Below are positions 26,975 to 35,344 of a DNA stretch of 64,000 bases, piece after piece. Within the stretch, counting starts at the first letter, position 1, and every line of letters starts with the position of its first letter. Made by a program: the position numbers and the translations under genes. Location: positions 54,159 to 118,158 of the forward strand of contig NZ_PYUI01000014.1 in NCBI RefSeq assembly GCF_003097355.1, written 5' to 3'. Source of the stretch: Arthrobacter sp. H-02-3 (GTDB lineage: Bacteria > Actinomycetota > Actinomycetes > Actinomycetales > Micrococcaceae). A model generated the notes under the pieces. That model made no database searches and was not told where the DNA came from. It was given only the letters and a program-made list of their open reading frames with translations.

Positions 26975-27182
26975 CCGTCAGGTGCGGACACTGACCGACC
27001 GCGTTCGAGCCACCCGGCCGGGGTACACACGTCCCTCGCCGGGAAGCACCCGCCGCAAGCCCGGCCCCGGGTGCGCGGCCGGCCCAACACGGCCACTGCG
27101 CTAGTGCGGAGATTGAACTCGGCATGCACTCGGCCGCAGGCCCATCCCGATCAATGGACGCACTGCGCGGCCGGACCGGACG

Positions 27183-27365
27183 GTGCTGCCCCGGAAGGTT
27201 CTGCCGGTTCTTGCCGTGGTCTTTTCCGCCGCCGCCTTGGGTTCGGTGGTCCTGGCCGTCGTTGACCTGGCCGTCGGCAGGGCAGCGGCCGGCGATGGAT
27301 TTATTGCGGGGCTGAACGGGGCGATGGCCGCGCTCTTTTGGAGATGGCGGCCACAGGGGCGTTAA
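27183..27365 (+). CDS. Possible small membrane protein
   Basis: A GTG-started frame of 60 residues with a strong hydrophobic segment (VLPVLAVVFSAAALGSVVLAVVDLAVG) and a weaker second one (FIAGLNGAMAALFW), ending in a basic tail. Third-position GC is high, as expected for a real gene, but there is no clear ribosome site and no known family. The rest of 26975-27704 holds no other supported gene. Confidence 0.3.
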   Translation: MLPRKVLPVLAVVFSAAALGSVVLAVVDLAVGRAAAGDGFIAGLNGAMAALFWRWRPQGR

Positions 27366-27469
27366 GGCGAACGAGCCGGCACAAGGTGCCGGGTTACAGG
27401 CATCGGCGTCAGCCCGGGGGCGTCACGATAAGTTCAGGGTGCGGCCGCCCGGAACTGACTCGCGAATGA

Positions 27470-27485
27470 ATACCCCATAGGGTAT
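27470..27485. promoter_or_regulatory. Orphan CsoR-like operator
   Basis: ATACCCCATAGGGTAT has the TACCC...GGGTA form of operators bound by CsoR/RcnR-family (DUF156) repressors that sense copper, nickel or persulfide. No csoR, copper exporter or sulfur gene lies on either side, so the controlled gene appears to be lost. Confidence 0.45.
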
Positions 27486-27494
27486 CATTGTGCT

Positions 27495-27538
27495 GGAAGG
27501 GCCCCGGAGATCTCCCCCAATATCTCCGGGGCCCTTCC
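27495..27538. terminator. Strong hairpin, 17-bp perfect stem
   Basis: GGAAGGGCCCCGGAGAT (27495-27511) and its exact complement (27522-27538) enclose a 10-base loop. No U-run follows on either strand. It lies only 10 bp after the CsoR-like operator, so transcription from there would end at once unless the hairpin is a remnant. It may also work as a Rho-independent-like stop of the GC-rich actinobacterial type. Confidence 0.55.
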
Positions 27539-27704
27539 CCGTCCGGGCAAAGATCCGGTGGTCTGGCCGACGACACGGTGGCACCGGATTCCGGATCGCC
27601 GGTGGAAGAAGGCTAAACCTATCCCGACATGCCTTAGCCGCCCATGCATTGGCCAACCAAGCCCCTAATTCAGCAGTCTCCTAGGGGGAATCTGCCATGC
27701 GGGG

Positions 27705-28742
27705 TCAGCGCCAGCCGAGCTGCGGCGCCACATACTTCAGGATCGACTCGATGACGTGGGCGTTGTAGTCGACACCGAGCTGGTTGGGGACCGTGAGCAG
27801 TAGGGTATCTGCGCTGGCGATCGCCTCGTCCTCCGCCAGCTTCGCGGCCAGCTCATCCGGGGCACCCGCGTAGGACCGGCCAAAGACCGCGCGCGTTTTC
27901 TCGTCGATGTTGCCCACCTGGTCGGAGCTGTGGCGGTCGCGGCCGAAATATTGCCAGTCGCGCTCGTCCGTCAGTGCGAAGATGCTGCGGCTGACCGAGA
28001 CGCGCGGCTCCCGCTCGTGCCCCGCCTCCTTCCAGGCCTGGCGGTAGAGCTCGATCTGCTCGGCCTGCTGGACGTGGAAGGGCTTGCCGCTCTCGTCATC
28101 CTTGAGCGTGGAGCTCTGCAGGTTCATGCCGAGCTTCGCCGCCCAGATAGCCGTGGCGTTCGAACCGGAACCCCACCAGATGCGCTCGCGCAGGCCCTCC
28201 GAGTACGGCTCCACGCGCAGCAGTCCCGGAGGGTTCGGGAACATCGGGCGGGGGCTCGGCGCCGCGAAGCCCTCGCCGGTGAGTACCTCGAGCAGACGTT
28301 CAGTATGCCTGCGGCCCATGTCGGCGTCCGACTCGCCCTCGCCGGGGGCGAAGCCGAAGTGACGCCACCCGTCGATGACCTGCTCGGGTGAACCCCTACT
28401 GATGCCCAGCTGCAGCCGTCCGCCCGAGATCAGGTCGGCCGCGCCGGCGTCCTCCGCCATGTAGAGCGGGTTCTCGTAGCGCATGTCGATCACGGCGGTA
28501 CCGATCTCGATGCGGCTGGTCCGTGCACCGATCGCAGCGAGCAGCGGGAACGGGGAGGCATGTTGATGCGCGAAGTGGTGGACGCGGAAGTAGGCGCCGT
28601 CCGCCCCCAGCTCCTCGGCCGCCACCGCGAGGTCGATCGCCTGCAACAGCGCATCCGACGCGTTGCGCGTGCCGGACTCCGGGTGGTCGGTCCAATGGCC
28701 GAAGGACAGGAATCCGATTTTCTTCACACCACCAACCAACAT
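27705..28742 (-). CDS. LLM-class flavin-dependent oxidoreductase (bacterial luciferase-like)
   Basis: A 345-residue luciferase-like monooxygenase: KIGFLSFGHWTDHP at the start, DLAVAAEELGADGAYFRVHHFAHQHASPFPLLAAIGARTSRIEIGTAV, then ISGGRLQLGISRGSPEQVIDGW. Such enzymes use reduced flavin to oxidise varied compounds; the substrate is not predictable. ATG 28742 is chosen because AGGAG lies 9 bases upstream and the family begins there; the frame is open further but overlaps the GH3 remnant on the other strand. It stands alone, with no flavin reductase alongside. Confidence 0.87.
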   Translation of the reverse strand: MLVGGVKKIGFLSFGHWTDHPESGTRNASDALLQAIDLAVAAEELGADGAYFRVHHFAHQHASPFPLLAAIGARTSRIEIGTAVIDMRYENPLYMAEDAGAADLISGGRLQLGISRGSPEQVIDGWRHFGFAPGEGESDADMGRRHTERLLEVLTGEGFAAPSPRPMFPNPPGLLRVEPYSEGLRERIWWGSGSNATAIWAAKLGMNLQSSTLKDDESGKPFHVQQAEQIELYRQAWKEAGHEREPRVSVSRSIFALTDERDWQYFGRDRHSSDQVGNIDEKTRAVFGRSYAGAPDELAAKLAEDEAIASADTLLLTVPNQLGVDYNAHVIESILKYVAPQLGWR

Positions 28743-28769
28743 GGCGGCAGGAGCTCCTATTCCCGGTTG

Positions 28770-29334
28770 GGAGCGCCATCCGATGCAGTGCACCTGCCGT
28801 CCGGCAGCACAGTGACCGCCACCGTGGTCCTCAACGCCGCCAACGAGCGGGAACGCCTCCTGGAGGACCCAGCCCTGCGCCTGAGCGAGGAGAGTCACCT
28901 GCTGAACATCGGTGGGATGGGTCAGGTTGCACTCGTGGCCGCTCCCGCCCCCCTACACGACGACGACCTGCTCCACAAAGCGGAAGAGGTGGCCCGATCC
29001 GCCCAGACCGCTGTCGTCGTCGGCCTAACAGAGGAACAGGAGAGTGAGGCTGCGGACAAAGAAACGCTCTCCCTGCCGGGACGACAGGACGAGCTTGTGC
29101 ACCGGGTTGCCGCAGCAGCAGCACGGACCGTAGAAGTCGCAAACGCCGCCACCCCTATCCTTATGCCGTGGTTGCAGGAGGTTGACGCGGTGGTTATCGC
29201 AGGGCTCCCCGGGCAGGAAGGTGGTAACGCAATCGCTGCCGTCCTCATCGGCGAGCGTGAACTTACGGGGCGGCTTGTTACCAGCTACCCGTCGGCTGAC
29301 GGCGCTGCACCCGTCTGGGAAGTGCTTCCGGGCG
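28770..29334 (+). pseudogene. GH3 beta-glucosidase fragment (C-terminal domain)
   Basis: A plus-strand frame without start or natural stop carries TAVVVGLTEEQESEAADKETL, LPGRQDELVHRVAAA and VVIAGLPGQEGGNAIAAVLIGE and TGRLVTSYP, the (alpha/beta)6-sandwich part of GH3 beta-glucosidases. The catalytic TIM barrel and the fibronectin-like tail are missing. The fragment is joined at its 3' end to a membrane-protein fragment on the opposite strand. Confidence 0.75.
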
Positions 29335-29337
29335 CAG

Positions 29338-29687
29338 TGCTTCGATCCGCAGAAAGGCAAGAGCTAGTCCCACGGAGACAAGGCCAAGGATTAGGAGGCC
29401 AAGGCGATCCCTTCGCACAGGTGCATCGTTGAGCTCCGCCGCCCGGAGGATTGCTTGGGAAAGGAAGTAGATTCCCACGACCATCAGGATGTTCGCGCAA
29501 AGGTCCAGGAGATTGCGACCGCCGATGGCTGCATCACCCGGGATGTAAATCGGGTCGACATTCAAGGAAGCGCGGTTGCTATCGCCACGGCAGCGACAAG
29601 AATGCTGTGGTCTTTTCTGGTGCGGGCCCCGGGCAGGAGGCACAGTACAAGGCCCCAGATGACCGAAGCTGCGACGGTCTGGATCAC
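29338..29687 (-). pseudogene. Membrane protein fragment coupled to the ImmA/IrrE gene, frameshifted
   Basis: A GTG at 29687 overlaps the peptidase stop (GTGA). It begins MIQTVAASVIWGLVLCLLPG and continues RTRKDHSILVAAVAIATAL, then a TGA stops it. One base away the frame resumes as SLNVDPIYIPGDAAIGGRNLL and LCANILMVVGIYFLSQAILRAAELNDA, with a further TM segment LGLLILGLVSVGLALAFLRI. A single-base frameshift near 29565 and truncation at the GH3 junction leave it non-functional. It resembles integral membrane proteins found next to ImmA/IrrE peptidases in actinobacteria. Confidence 0.65.
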
Positions 29688-30172
29688 CCGAAAACCTGTT
29701 CAAATGATCTGGGCTCCATGGTGCTCTCACGTATTGCGTCGGCCAGAAGATCTGCCAGAGTCTCTGCGGCAACCTCCAAGTCGTCCACGAAGCTGCTTCT
29801 GGCTAACGCGCGTGACACCATCTCGCCGTCGAGATTTGGGAAGAGGCTCCCAGCATAGGCTGAGGAGATACCCAACTCATCGTGACGCAGGATCATGTGT
29901 CCAAGCTCGTGAAGGACAAACTGCTGCTTGTGCAACACCGAGTCTGTAACGGCGTGCAGAATGATTTCCCGGGTATCCGTCGACAGCCACAGGCCGCACA
30001 CAGACGTGCCATTGAGGATGGTCGTGGCTTCTATCTCAATACGTCGACGGCGTCGGGCTGCAACTATCGCAATGAGTCCAGCCAAGGTCAGATGGCTGGG
30101 TAGGTGCAGCGTCTGAAAAGCCTCCGCCGCTATGCGCGCTGGCCCCGATCCGTCAATTGTTTGCCGGTCCAT
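29684..30172 (-). CDS. ImmA/IrrE-family zinc metallopeptidase
   Basis: The 162-residue protein has the HELGHMILRHD motif (HExxH zinc site) at about residues 88-98, preceded by REIILHAVTDSVLHKQQFVL, as in ImmA/IrrE (COG2856) peptidases. The ImmA family typically cleaves an XRE-type repressor to induce a mobile element or stress response. AAGGAGGGGG before ATG 30172 is a strong ribosome site. A repressor partner is not recognisable upstream. The membrane-protein gene that follows is broken. It lies inside the putative integrated element. Confidence 0.8.
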   Translation of the reverse strand: MDRQTIDGSGPARIAAEAFQTLHLPSHLTLAGLIAIVAARRRRRIEIEATTILNGTSVCGLWLSTDTREIILHAVTDSVLHKQQFVLHELGHMILRHDELGISSAYAGSLFPNLDGEMVSRALARSSFVDDLEVAAETLADLLADAIRESTMEPRSFEQVFG

Positions 30173-30509
30173 ACCGCCCCCTCCTTGCAGCTAACAGCAA
30201 GCGTGACTGCCAACAATGACCGTCACCGTGGCGCCTCGGGCGCCGCACCGTCAATTGAACGCTTCTGCTCTGGACATGTCCAGACGAAGCGCGATTCTTG
30301 CCGTCAGCTCCGGGGACTGAGTCATACAGACCTTCGAACCTTGCCTTAGCAGCTACGGCAAATGCCCGTATCGACGGCGGTGGACCCTTCACCAAATCTC
30401 ATGACGCACCGGCAGGCTGCGTCTACTGCTCAAGAAAGATCCCCACGTGGCAAAGGCACCGAAAAGACACCCAGCCTGGCCTGCTGGGCGCCCCTTGGGT
30501 ACTGCCGGA
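30173..30509. other. Gene-poor stretch upstream of the ImmA/IrrE gene
   Basis: No intact gene is recognised. A 24-codon minus-strand frame (30251-30325) reads MTQSPELTARIALRLDMSRAE and could be the stub of a regulator preceding immA, but it is too short to support. The DNA is less GC-rich than the core genes. Confidence 0.35.
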
Positions 30510-30782
30510 TTAGTGGTTAGGTTCGTCAGCCAACGCGTCGATGTCATAGGCATAGTCGTTGACCGCTCGGTTAATTTCTCGCTCATCAGCCCGGGGGCTC
30601 AGCTTTGCTTCAGCGCGCTTGAACGCCTCAAACGCAGCCTGGCGCTGGGCATAGGCCTCGCGGTCCTGCTCGATAGTCGCTTCTCCGTTACTCCAAGCCA
30701 GGTGAACTTTCGCCCAGTTGCGTAGGGTATCGGCGTAAGCCTCAGCGGCCTTAATGTACTCGTTTGTGGGTACGACAGTCAT
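30510..30782 (-). CDS. Small hypothetical protein, mobile-element type
   Basis: A 90-residue charged, helical protein (VVPTNEYIKAAEAYADTLRNW, then EQDREAYAQRQAAFEAFKRAEAKL). Coiled-coil-like heptads are likely; there is no signal peptide or known domain. ATG 30782 or 30791 could be the start. Neighbouring small genes on the same strand, an Xis-like gene and an integrase suggest an integrated element. Function unknown. Confidence 0.5.
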   Translation of the reverse strand: MTVVPTNEYIKAAEAYADTLRNWAKVHLAWSNGEATIEQDREAYAQRQAAFEAFKRAEAKLSPRADEREINRAVNDYAYDIDALADEPNH

Positions 30783-30805
30783 GGCCCCCATCCTAGGGCA
30801 ACAGG

Positions 30806-30994
30806 CTAGCGCCAGACCTGGACGACTTTCCCCTCAGCGCCGACCGCGACATGCTGGCCGCCGTGCCCCTTGTCGAGTACGCAAAACGCACGGAAGGCCT
30901 GGCGGGAATCAACAGCAGGGCAGTCAGCTTCGTTGACCAAATCAACTGGGAAGGCGTCGCCAATGCGAAACGTACCGGGTTTGTTGTCGCTCAT
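30806..30994 (-). CDS. Small hypothetical protein with Cys/His motif, mobile-element type
   Basis: A 62-residue protein ending in FCVLDKGHGGQHVAVGAEGKVVQVW. The C...D.GH.G.H pattern with a short beta-rich tail is common in small proteins of actinobacterial phages and integrated elements. AAGGAGAGCC before ATG 30994 is a good ribosome site. It lies 23 bp upstream of the preceding small gene on the same strand. Function unknown. Confidence 0.55.
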   Translation of the reverse strand: MSDNKPGTFRIGDAFPVDLVNEADCPAVDSRQAFRAFCVLDKGHGGQHVAVGAEGKVVQVWR

Positions 30995-31198
30995 CACGGC
31001 TCTCCTTGGTGGGATCGATTAGACCCCAGTCTAGGGGCGGAGAAATCCGGGGATGCCCCACCTAGATGTACTCGGCCAGGACGTTGGTTACACCTAGAGG
31101 CCCTCGCGATGGGACGCGGTGGCCTCGCCGCTGCTCCGGACGCCACTCCCGGGCTCAACCGTTCAAATCGTGGCACGGACGGGAAACGTCACCTCGGC

Positions 31199-31474
31199 TC
31201 AGTTGGCTGGGGCGAGCCTGACTTTTGCTCGGCTACCGATAAGCCGTTCTTTAGCCGCCGGGCGATGGCCGGCAGAGAGGGGCGTGCCTGTGCTTCCCGG
31301 AAGGATCTCACTCAACTTCGCGATTTCCAGAATGTGCTCGGAAGTGAAAATGATCTTCCCTTTTCCCCAGCAGGCATGGGGGAAGCGGCCGCTGGTCGCG
31401 CCATCGCGCAGCCATGACTCCGTGCAGCGCATGAGGGCCGCAGCTTCGGCCGGCTCGAAGAATTCGATGTCCAT
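31199..31474 (-). CDS. Xis-like DNA-binding protein
   Basis: A 91-residue protein beginning MDIEFFEPAEAAALMRCTES and then WLRDGATSGRFPHACWGKGKIIFTSEHILEIAKL. This is a MerR-like winged helix of the excisionase or helix-turn-helix-17 type: AAALMRCTESWLRD forms the helices and the FPH...GKIIFT part the wing. It lies upstream of the phage-type integrase gene region, in the usual Xis/Int pairing, and would direct excision. GGAGG 6 bases before ATG 31474 supports the start; the longer frame is not needed. Confidence 0.65.
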   Translation of the reverse strand: MDIEFFEPAEAAALMRCTESWLRDGATSGRFPHACWGKGKIIFTSEHILEIAKLSEILPGSTGTPLSAGHRPAAKERLIGSRAKVRLAPAN

Positions 31475-31617
31475 GGAAACCTCCATCAGGAAGAAGCTGG
31501 TTTCCAGTTTCATGCCGGCAGAAAGACTCGCCGACATGACCGGAAGCAGCCACGGCATAACGCGACAACAACGCCATCACCTGACAGTGACGTCAACCAG
31601 CCATCCGCCGATCACCC

Positions 31618-32748
31618 TCACTGGTGAAAAGCCGTCACAGAGCGCTCCGTGGCGTCGGCACCAGCTTGGAGGGCCTCCGGCATCAAATGCCCGTAGACCT
31701 GCTCAGTAGTCCTTGTAGAGGCGTGCCCCAGCCGCCGCGAGATGGTGAACAAGGGCACGCCGTCCTGAATCAGCCAGGAGGCGTGAGTGTGACGGAGGTC
31801 GTGGATCCGCGGGTTTTTCTTCAGGCCGATTGCCTGGGCAGTGCGAACGGCTGGGACCCAGTAGTGGTGCCAGTAGAGCTTGTGAATGATGCGCCCGCCT
31901 TTGGGCGTCGTAAACACAAGGTCCTTTCCCGGCCTGCTGGCGACCAGCGGGATCAGCAGCTCCACGAGCGCCGGGTTAAGCCCGATGGTGCGCTTGCCGG
32001 CACCTGTCTTCGTGGCACCCACGTAGAACTTCGACTGCCCGTCCCGCTTCCAGGCCTTGTTGATCCGCGCTGTCGGCGGCTTGGAAAGCAGGTCCACGTC
32101 CGCCACAGTGAGCGCAGTGGCCTTTCCGAACCGTGTACCGGTCATGACCAGGAAATTGGTGAAGGGCTTGTACCGCTCCCCCATCCCTTCCATGATGAGG
32201 CTGAACTCAGCATGGGTAAGGAACATGGCCTCGTCCTCGGCCTTCTCCATCGCCGGCAGCTGCACGCCCCGGCAGGGATTGCGTGAAATGTAGCCCAGCA
32301 TCTCTGCCGTGTTCATTGCTGCCGAGATCAGGCCATGGATGTTATGGATCGTCTTCGGCGCAAGCCCCTTCGCAGCCATCGACTTCACCCAATGGGCGAG
32401 GAGGCGATAATCGAGCTTGTCCACCGGAACATGGCCGATGACATTACGCACATGGAGATCCAACATGGTCTGGTACGTCTTGGTGGTTCCACTGGATGGT
32501 CGGATCAGAAGATCGATGTGCTCCTGGATGACTTCAGCAACGGTCGGTGTGCGCTTGGCATTGGAGAGGATGGCATGCTGCGCAATCTCGAAGGATTGTC
32601 CGTTGGCGTCCAGAAGCCTCTTCAGAGTCTCAGCTTCGACGAGAGTGGCGACGGTCAGGCCCTGCTGTTCGCGGCTCTTCGGGTCCCGCCAGAGCACCAT
32701 GTAGGACGACGTACCGTCCTTTTTGGTGCGTTTTCGAATGCTTGCCAC
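31618..32748 (-). CDS. Tyrosine-type site-specific integrase
   Basis: A 376-residue phage-type integrase. An Arm-like N-terminal region (MASIRKRTKKDGTSSYMVLWRD) is followed by a SAM-like core-binding domain (about 65-155) and a catalytic domain: Arg in TGTRFGKATAL, Lys in GATKTGAGKRTI, HxxR in IHDLRHTHASW, His in LGHASTRTTEQ and Tyr in EQVYGHL. The unusual RFGKATAL in place of RWGE is worth noting. It starts 88 bp from the 3' end of tRNA-Leu, the classic target for such integrases, so it marks one edge of an integrated element that extends to the left. Confidence 0.92.
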   Translation of the reverse strand: MASIRKRTKKDGTSSYMVLWRDPKSREQQGLTVATLVEAETLKRLLDANGQSFEIAQHAILSNAKRTPTVAEVIQEHIDLLIRPSSGTTKTYQTMLDLHVRNVIGHVPVDKLDYRLLAHWVKSMAAKGLAPKTIHNIHGLISAAMNTAEMLGYISRNPCRGVQLPAMEKAEDEAMFLTHAEFSLIMEGMGERYKPFTNFLVMTGTRFGKATALTVADVDLLSKPPTARINKAWKRDGQSKFYVGATKTGAGKRTIGLNPALVELLIPLVASRPGKDLVFTTPKGGRIIHKLYWHHYWVPAVRTAQAIGLKKNPRIHDLRHTHASWLIQDGVPLFTISRRLGHASTRTTEQVYGHLMPEALQAGADATERSVTAFHQ

Positions 32749-32768
32749 ACAAAAAACGGTACGCCGCC

Positions 32769-32797
32769 GTCAACACTTTGGGCGGTTTTGTCAACAC
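32769..32797. repeat. Direct repeats next to the integrase start (possible arm-type sites)
   Basis: GTCAACAC occurs at 32769-32776 and at 32790-32797, 21 bp apart, that is two helical turns. The second copy continues into CCCAAAG, which with CTTTGGG after the first copy makes an inverted repeat. The location between the integrase start and tRNA-Leu is where arm-type integrase sites of attL/attR normally lie. Confidence 0.45.
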
Positions 32798-32835
32798 CCA
32801 AAGCGAAAACAGGCCTTTGACCTGAGGAAACACTG

Positions 32836-32917
32836 TGCCCGAGGTGGGACTCGAACCCACACACCTTTCGATACCGCATTTTGAGTGCGGCGCGTCTGCC
32901 AATTCCGCCACTCGGGC
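32836..32917 (-). tRNA. tRNA-Leu (anticodon CAA)
   Basis: The minus strand folds as a class II tRNA: acceptor GCCCGAG/CTCGGGC, a D arm with GGCAGACGC, an anticodon stem CCGCA/TGCGG with the seven-base loop CTCAAAA (anticodon CAA), a short variable arm, and a T arm with GGTTCGAGTCC. The discriminator base is A and no CCA is encoded. The 3' end faces the integrase gene. Confidence 0.95.
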
Positions 32918-33122
32918 GCGGAGTACACCAGTGTAACAATCACTCAACCACAGTGCTGTGAGCAACGCGATCGCTTCCAGTGCGCGAAATTACTCTACAT
33001 GCAGATAGGCTGAATTCCGGAATCGCGCCAGTGACGCCGCATCGAACCAATCCGGTCCAAGTACATCGGCGGACGAAACCTATGATGGTGTAGTTCCCGC
33101 CGTACCTTTCCAAGGAGTTCCC

Positions 33123-33728
33123 GTGTCAGAACAGACGGAGTCAACACCCACTTCCCAGCCGGCGCGCCGCGTTGTTGTCGCCGAGGATGAGACTCTCATC
33201 CGCCTGGACATCATCGAGATCCTGCGCGGTGAAGGCTACGACGTCGTCGGCGAGGCAGACAACGGCGAAAAGGCCGTGCAACTTGCCGAGGAGCTCAAGC
33301 CCGACCTCGTCCTGATGGACGTCAAGATGCCTGTCATGGACGGCATCTCGGCCGCAGAGAAGATCGTCAAGGCCCGGATCGCCCCCGTGGTCCTGCTCAC
33401 CGCGTTCAGCCAGAAGGAACTTGTGGAGCGGGCCCGTGACGCCGGCGCCATGGCCTACGTGGTCAAGCCGTTCACCCCGGCGGACCTCATCCCGGCGCTG
33501 GAGATCGCGCTCTCCCGCCACGAGGAGATCAAGGCCCTCGAAAGCGAAGTCACCGACCTGCAGGAGCAGTTCGCCACCCGCAAGCTCGTGGAGCGCGCCA
33601 AGAGCCTCCTGACCACCAAGATGGGCTTGACGGAGCCTGAAGCCTTCCGCTGGATCCAGAAGACCTCGATGGACCGCCGCCTGAGCATGCGCGAGGTCGC
33701 CGAAACCATCATCAACCAGGTCAACTAG
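33123..33728 (+). CDS. pdtaR: Two-component response regulator with ANTAR RNA-binding domain
   Basis: The 201-residue protein has a receiver domain (about 16-130; VVVAEDETLIRLDI acidic pocket, DLVLMDVKMPVMDG with the phosphorylated Asp, VVLLTAFSQ with Thr, VVKPF with Lys) and a C-terminal ANTAR domain (about 140-200; KLVERAKSLLTTKMGLTEPEAFRWIQ). It matches PdtaR, partner of the histidine kinase PdtaS, and works as an RNA antiterminator. The GTG at 33123 follows AAGGAG. A strong terminator hairpin follows its stop. Confidence 0.95.
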   Translation: MSEQTESTPTSQPARRVVVAEDETLIRLDIIEILRGEGYDVVGEADNGEKAVQLAEELKPDLVLMDVKMPVMDGISAAEKIVKARIAPVVLLTAFSQKELVERARDAGAMAYVVKPFTPADLIPALEIALSRHEEIKALESEVTDLQEQFATRKLVERAKSLLTTKMGLTEPEAFRWIQKTSMDRRLSMREVAETIINQVN

Positions 33729-33781
33729 CCGCAGCCCGGCCGCACAACCGCGGCCGCAAGCTGCGAATCTACAAAGCACCA

Positions 33782-33823
33782 AAAAGGGAGGATCCCCGCC
33801 AACCGGCGGGGATCCTCCCTTTT
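33782..33823. terminator. Bidirectional terminator between pdtaR and pyk
   Basis: A 19-bp perfect stem: AAAAGGGAGGATCCCCGCC (33782-33800) and its complement (33805-33823) with loop AACC. The A-run on one side and T-run on the other let it act for the convergent genes on both strands. Confidence 0.92.
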
Positions 33824-33841
33824 GCGCTCAAGCGTTCAGGA

Positions 33842-35344
33842 CTAGCCCTGGCCGCGGTTCTTCTTCTTCTTTTCCGGCCAGGGGCCGAGCTTGTCCTTGG
33901 TCACGGCCGCTGCACCGTGGCTGCCGGCGTCGGCGAGGTCGCCCACCTTATGGACCTTCAGCAGGTTCGTGGAACCGGCCTTTCCGGGAGGCGAACCGGC
34001 GGCGATAACCACCATGTCACCGTCCTCCACCAAGCCCAGTTCCAGAAGGCTGCGGTCAACCTGGGCGGTCATCTCGTCGGTGTGGCCCACCATCGGGACC
34101 AGGACCGGCTGGATGCCCCAGGTCAGCGCGAGCTGGTTCCAGACGTGCTCCACCGGAGTGAAGGCGAAGACCGGCCGGATCGGGCGCAGCCGGGAGAGGC
34201 GGCGGGCGGAGTCGCCGGACTGGGTGAAGGTACAGATGTACTTCGCTTCCAGCTGGTCGGCGATCTCGACGGCGGCACGGGTGATGGCGCCGCCGCGGGT
34301 CCTGGGCTTGGTACCCAGCGGGGGGACGCGCTCCAGGCCGTGGACCTCGGTGGATTCGATGATCCGGGCCATGACCTTAACGGTCTCGATCGGGTACTTG
34401 CCCACGCTGGTCTCGCCGGAGAGCATCACCGCGTCGGCGCCGTCGAGCACTGCGTTGGCGCAGTCGGAGGCCTCGGCGCGGGTCGGGCGCGGGTTGTCGA
34501 TCATGGACTCGAGGACCTGGGTGGCCACGATGACCGGCTTAGCCCAGCGGCGGGCCAGTTCTACGGCGCGCTTCTGGACGATCGGCACTTCCTCCAGCGG
34601 AAGCTCCACACCGAGGTCGCCACGGGCCACCATGATGGCGTCGAAGGCGTCGATGATCTCGGGCAGCTGCTCCACGGCCTGCGGCTTCTCGATCTTGGCG
34701 ATGACCGGCACGCGGCGGCCTTCCTCGTCCATGATCTCGTGGACCCGGACGATGTCCGAGGCATCGCGAACGAAGGACAGGGCAACCATGTCCACGCCAC
34801 GGCGCATCGCCCAGCGCAGATCGTCCTCGTCCTTTTCGCTCAGCGCCGGCACGTTGACGGCCACGCCGGGCAGGTTGATGCCCTTGTTGTTCGAAACCCA
34901 GCCGCCGACAACCACCTGGGCAACGACCTTGACGGCGTCGACCTCGATGGCGCGCAGGGCAACCTTGCCGTCGTCGATCAGCAGGGCATCGCCCGGCTGG
35001 ACGTCCTCGGTGAGGCTCTTGAGCGTCGTGGAGCAGATGTCCTTGGTGCCCGGAACGTCCTCGGTGGTGATCGTGAACGTGTCACCGACCTCCAGGAGGT
35101 GCGGTCCGTCCACGAAGCGGCCCAGGCGGATCTTCGGGCCCTGCAGGTCGGCCATGATGCCCACGGCCTTGCCCAGCTGCCCGGCAGCCTTGCGGACGTT
35201 CTCGTAGGTGTTGTCGTGCACGGAGTAATCACCGTGGCTCATGTTCATGCGTGCCACGTCGACGCCGGCTTCCAGCACGGCAAGCGTGTTCTCGAAGCTT
35301 GCGATTGCCGGTCCGAACGTGGCCACGATTTTAGCGCGTCTCAT
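33842..35344 (-). CDS. pyk: Pyruvate kinase
   Basis: The 500-residue enzyme converts phosphoenolpyruvate and ADP to pyruvate and ATP. Visible are RRAKIVATFGPA, ARMNMSHGDY, DLQGPKIRLG, VPVIAKIEKPQAV (catalytic Lys), the metal site IMVARGDLGVELP and the signature MLSGETSVGKYP; the B domain sits between residues 70 and 165 and the C-terminal effector domain follows. The lysine-rich tail EKKKKNRGQG is an extension. A TAGGGT box 6 bp before the ATG (ACCCTA at 35351-35356 on the plus strand) suggests a leaderless mRNA. Confidence 0.97.
   Translation of the reverse strand: MRRAKIVATFGPAIASFENTLAVLEAGVDVARMNMSHGDYSVHDNTYENVRKAAGQLGKAVGIMADLQGPKIRLGRFVDGPHLLEVGDTFTITTEDVPGTKDICSTTLKSLTEDVQPGDALLIDDGKVALRAIEVDAVKVVAQVVVGGWVSNNKGINLPGVAVNVPALSEKDEDDLRWAMRRGVDMVALSFVRDASDIVRVHEIMDEEGRRVPVIAKIEKPQAVEQLPEIIDAFDAIMVARGDLGVELPLEEVPIVQKRAVELARRWAKPVIVATQVLESMIDNPRPTRAEASDCANAVLDGADAVMLSGETSVGKYPIETVKVMARIIESTEVHGLERVPPLGTKPRTRGGAITRAAVEIADQLEAKYICTFTQSGDSARRLSRLRPIRPVFAFTPVEHVWNQLALTWGIQPVLVPMVGHTDEMTAQVDRSLLELGLVEDGDMVVIAAGSPPGKAGSTNLLKVHKVGDLADAGSHGAAAVTKDKLGPWPEKKKKNRGQG

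Noticed and set aside
27423..27656. Minus-strand frame of 77 codons across the CsoR-like operator
   Set aside because: It spans an operator and a perfect hairpin, has no ribosome site and no recognisable family.
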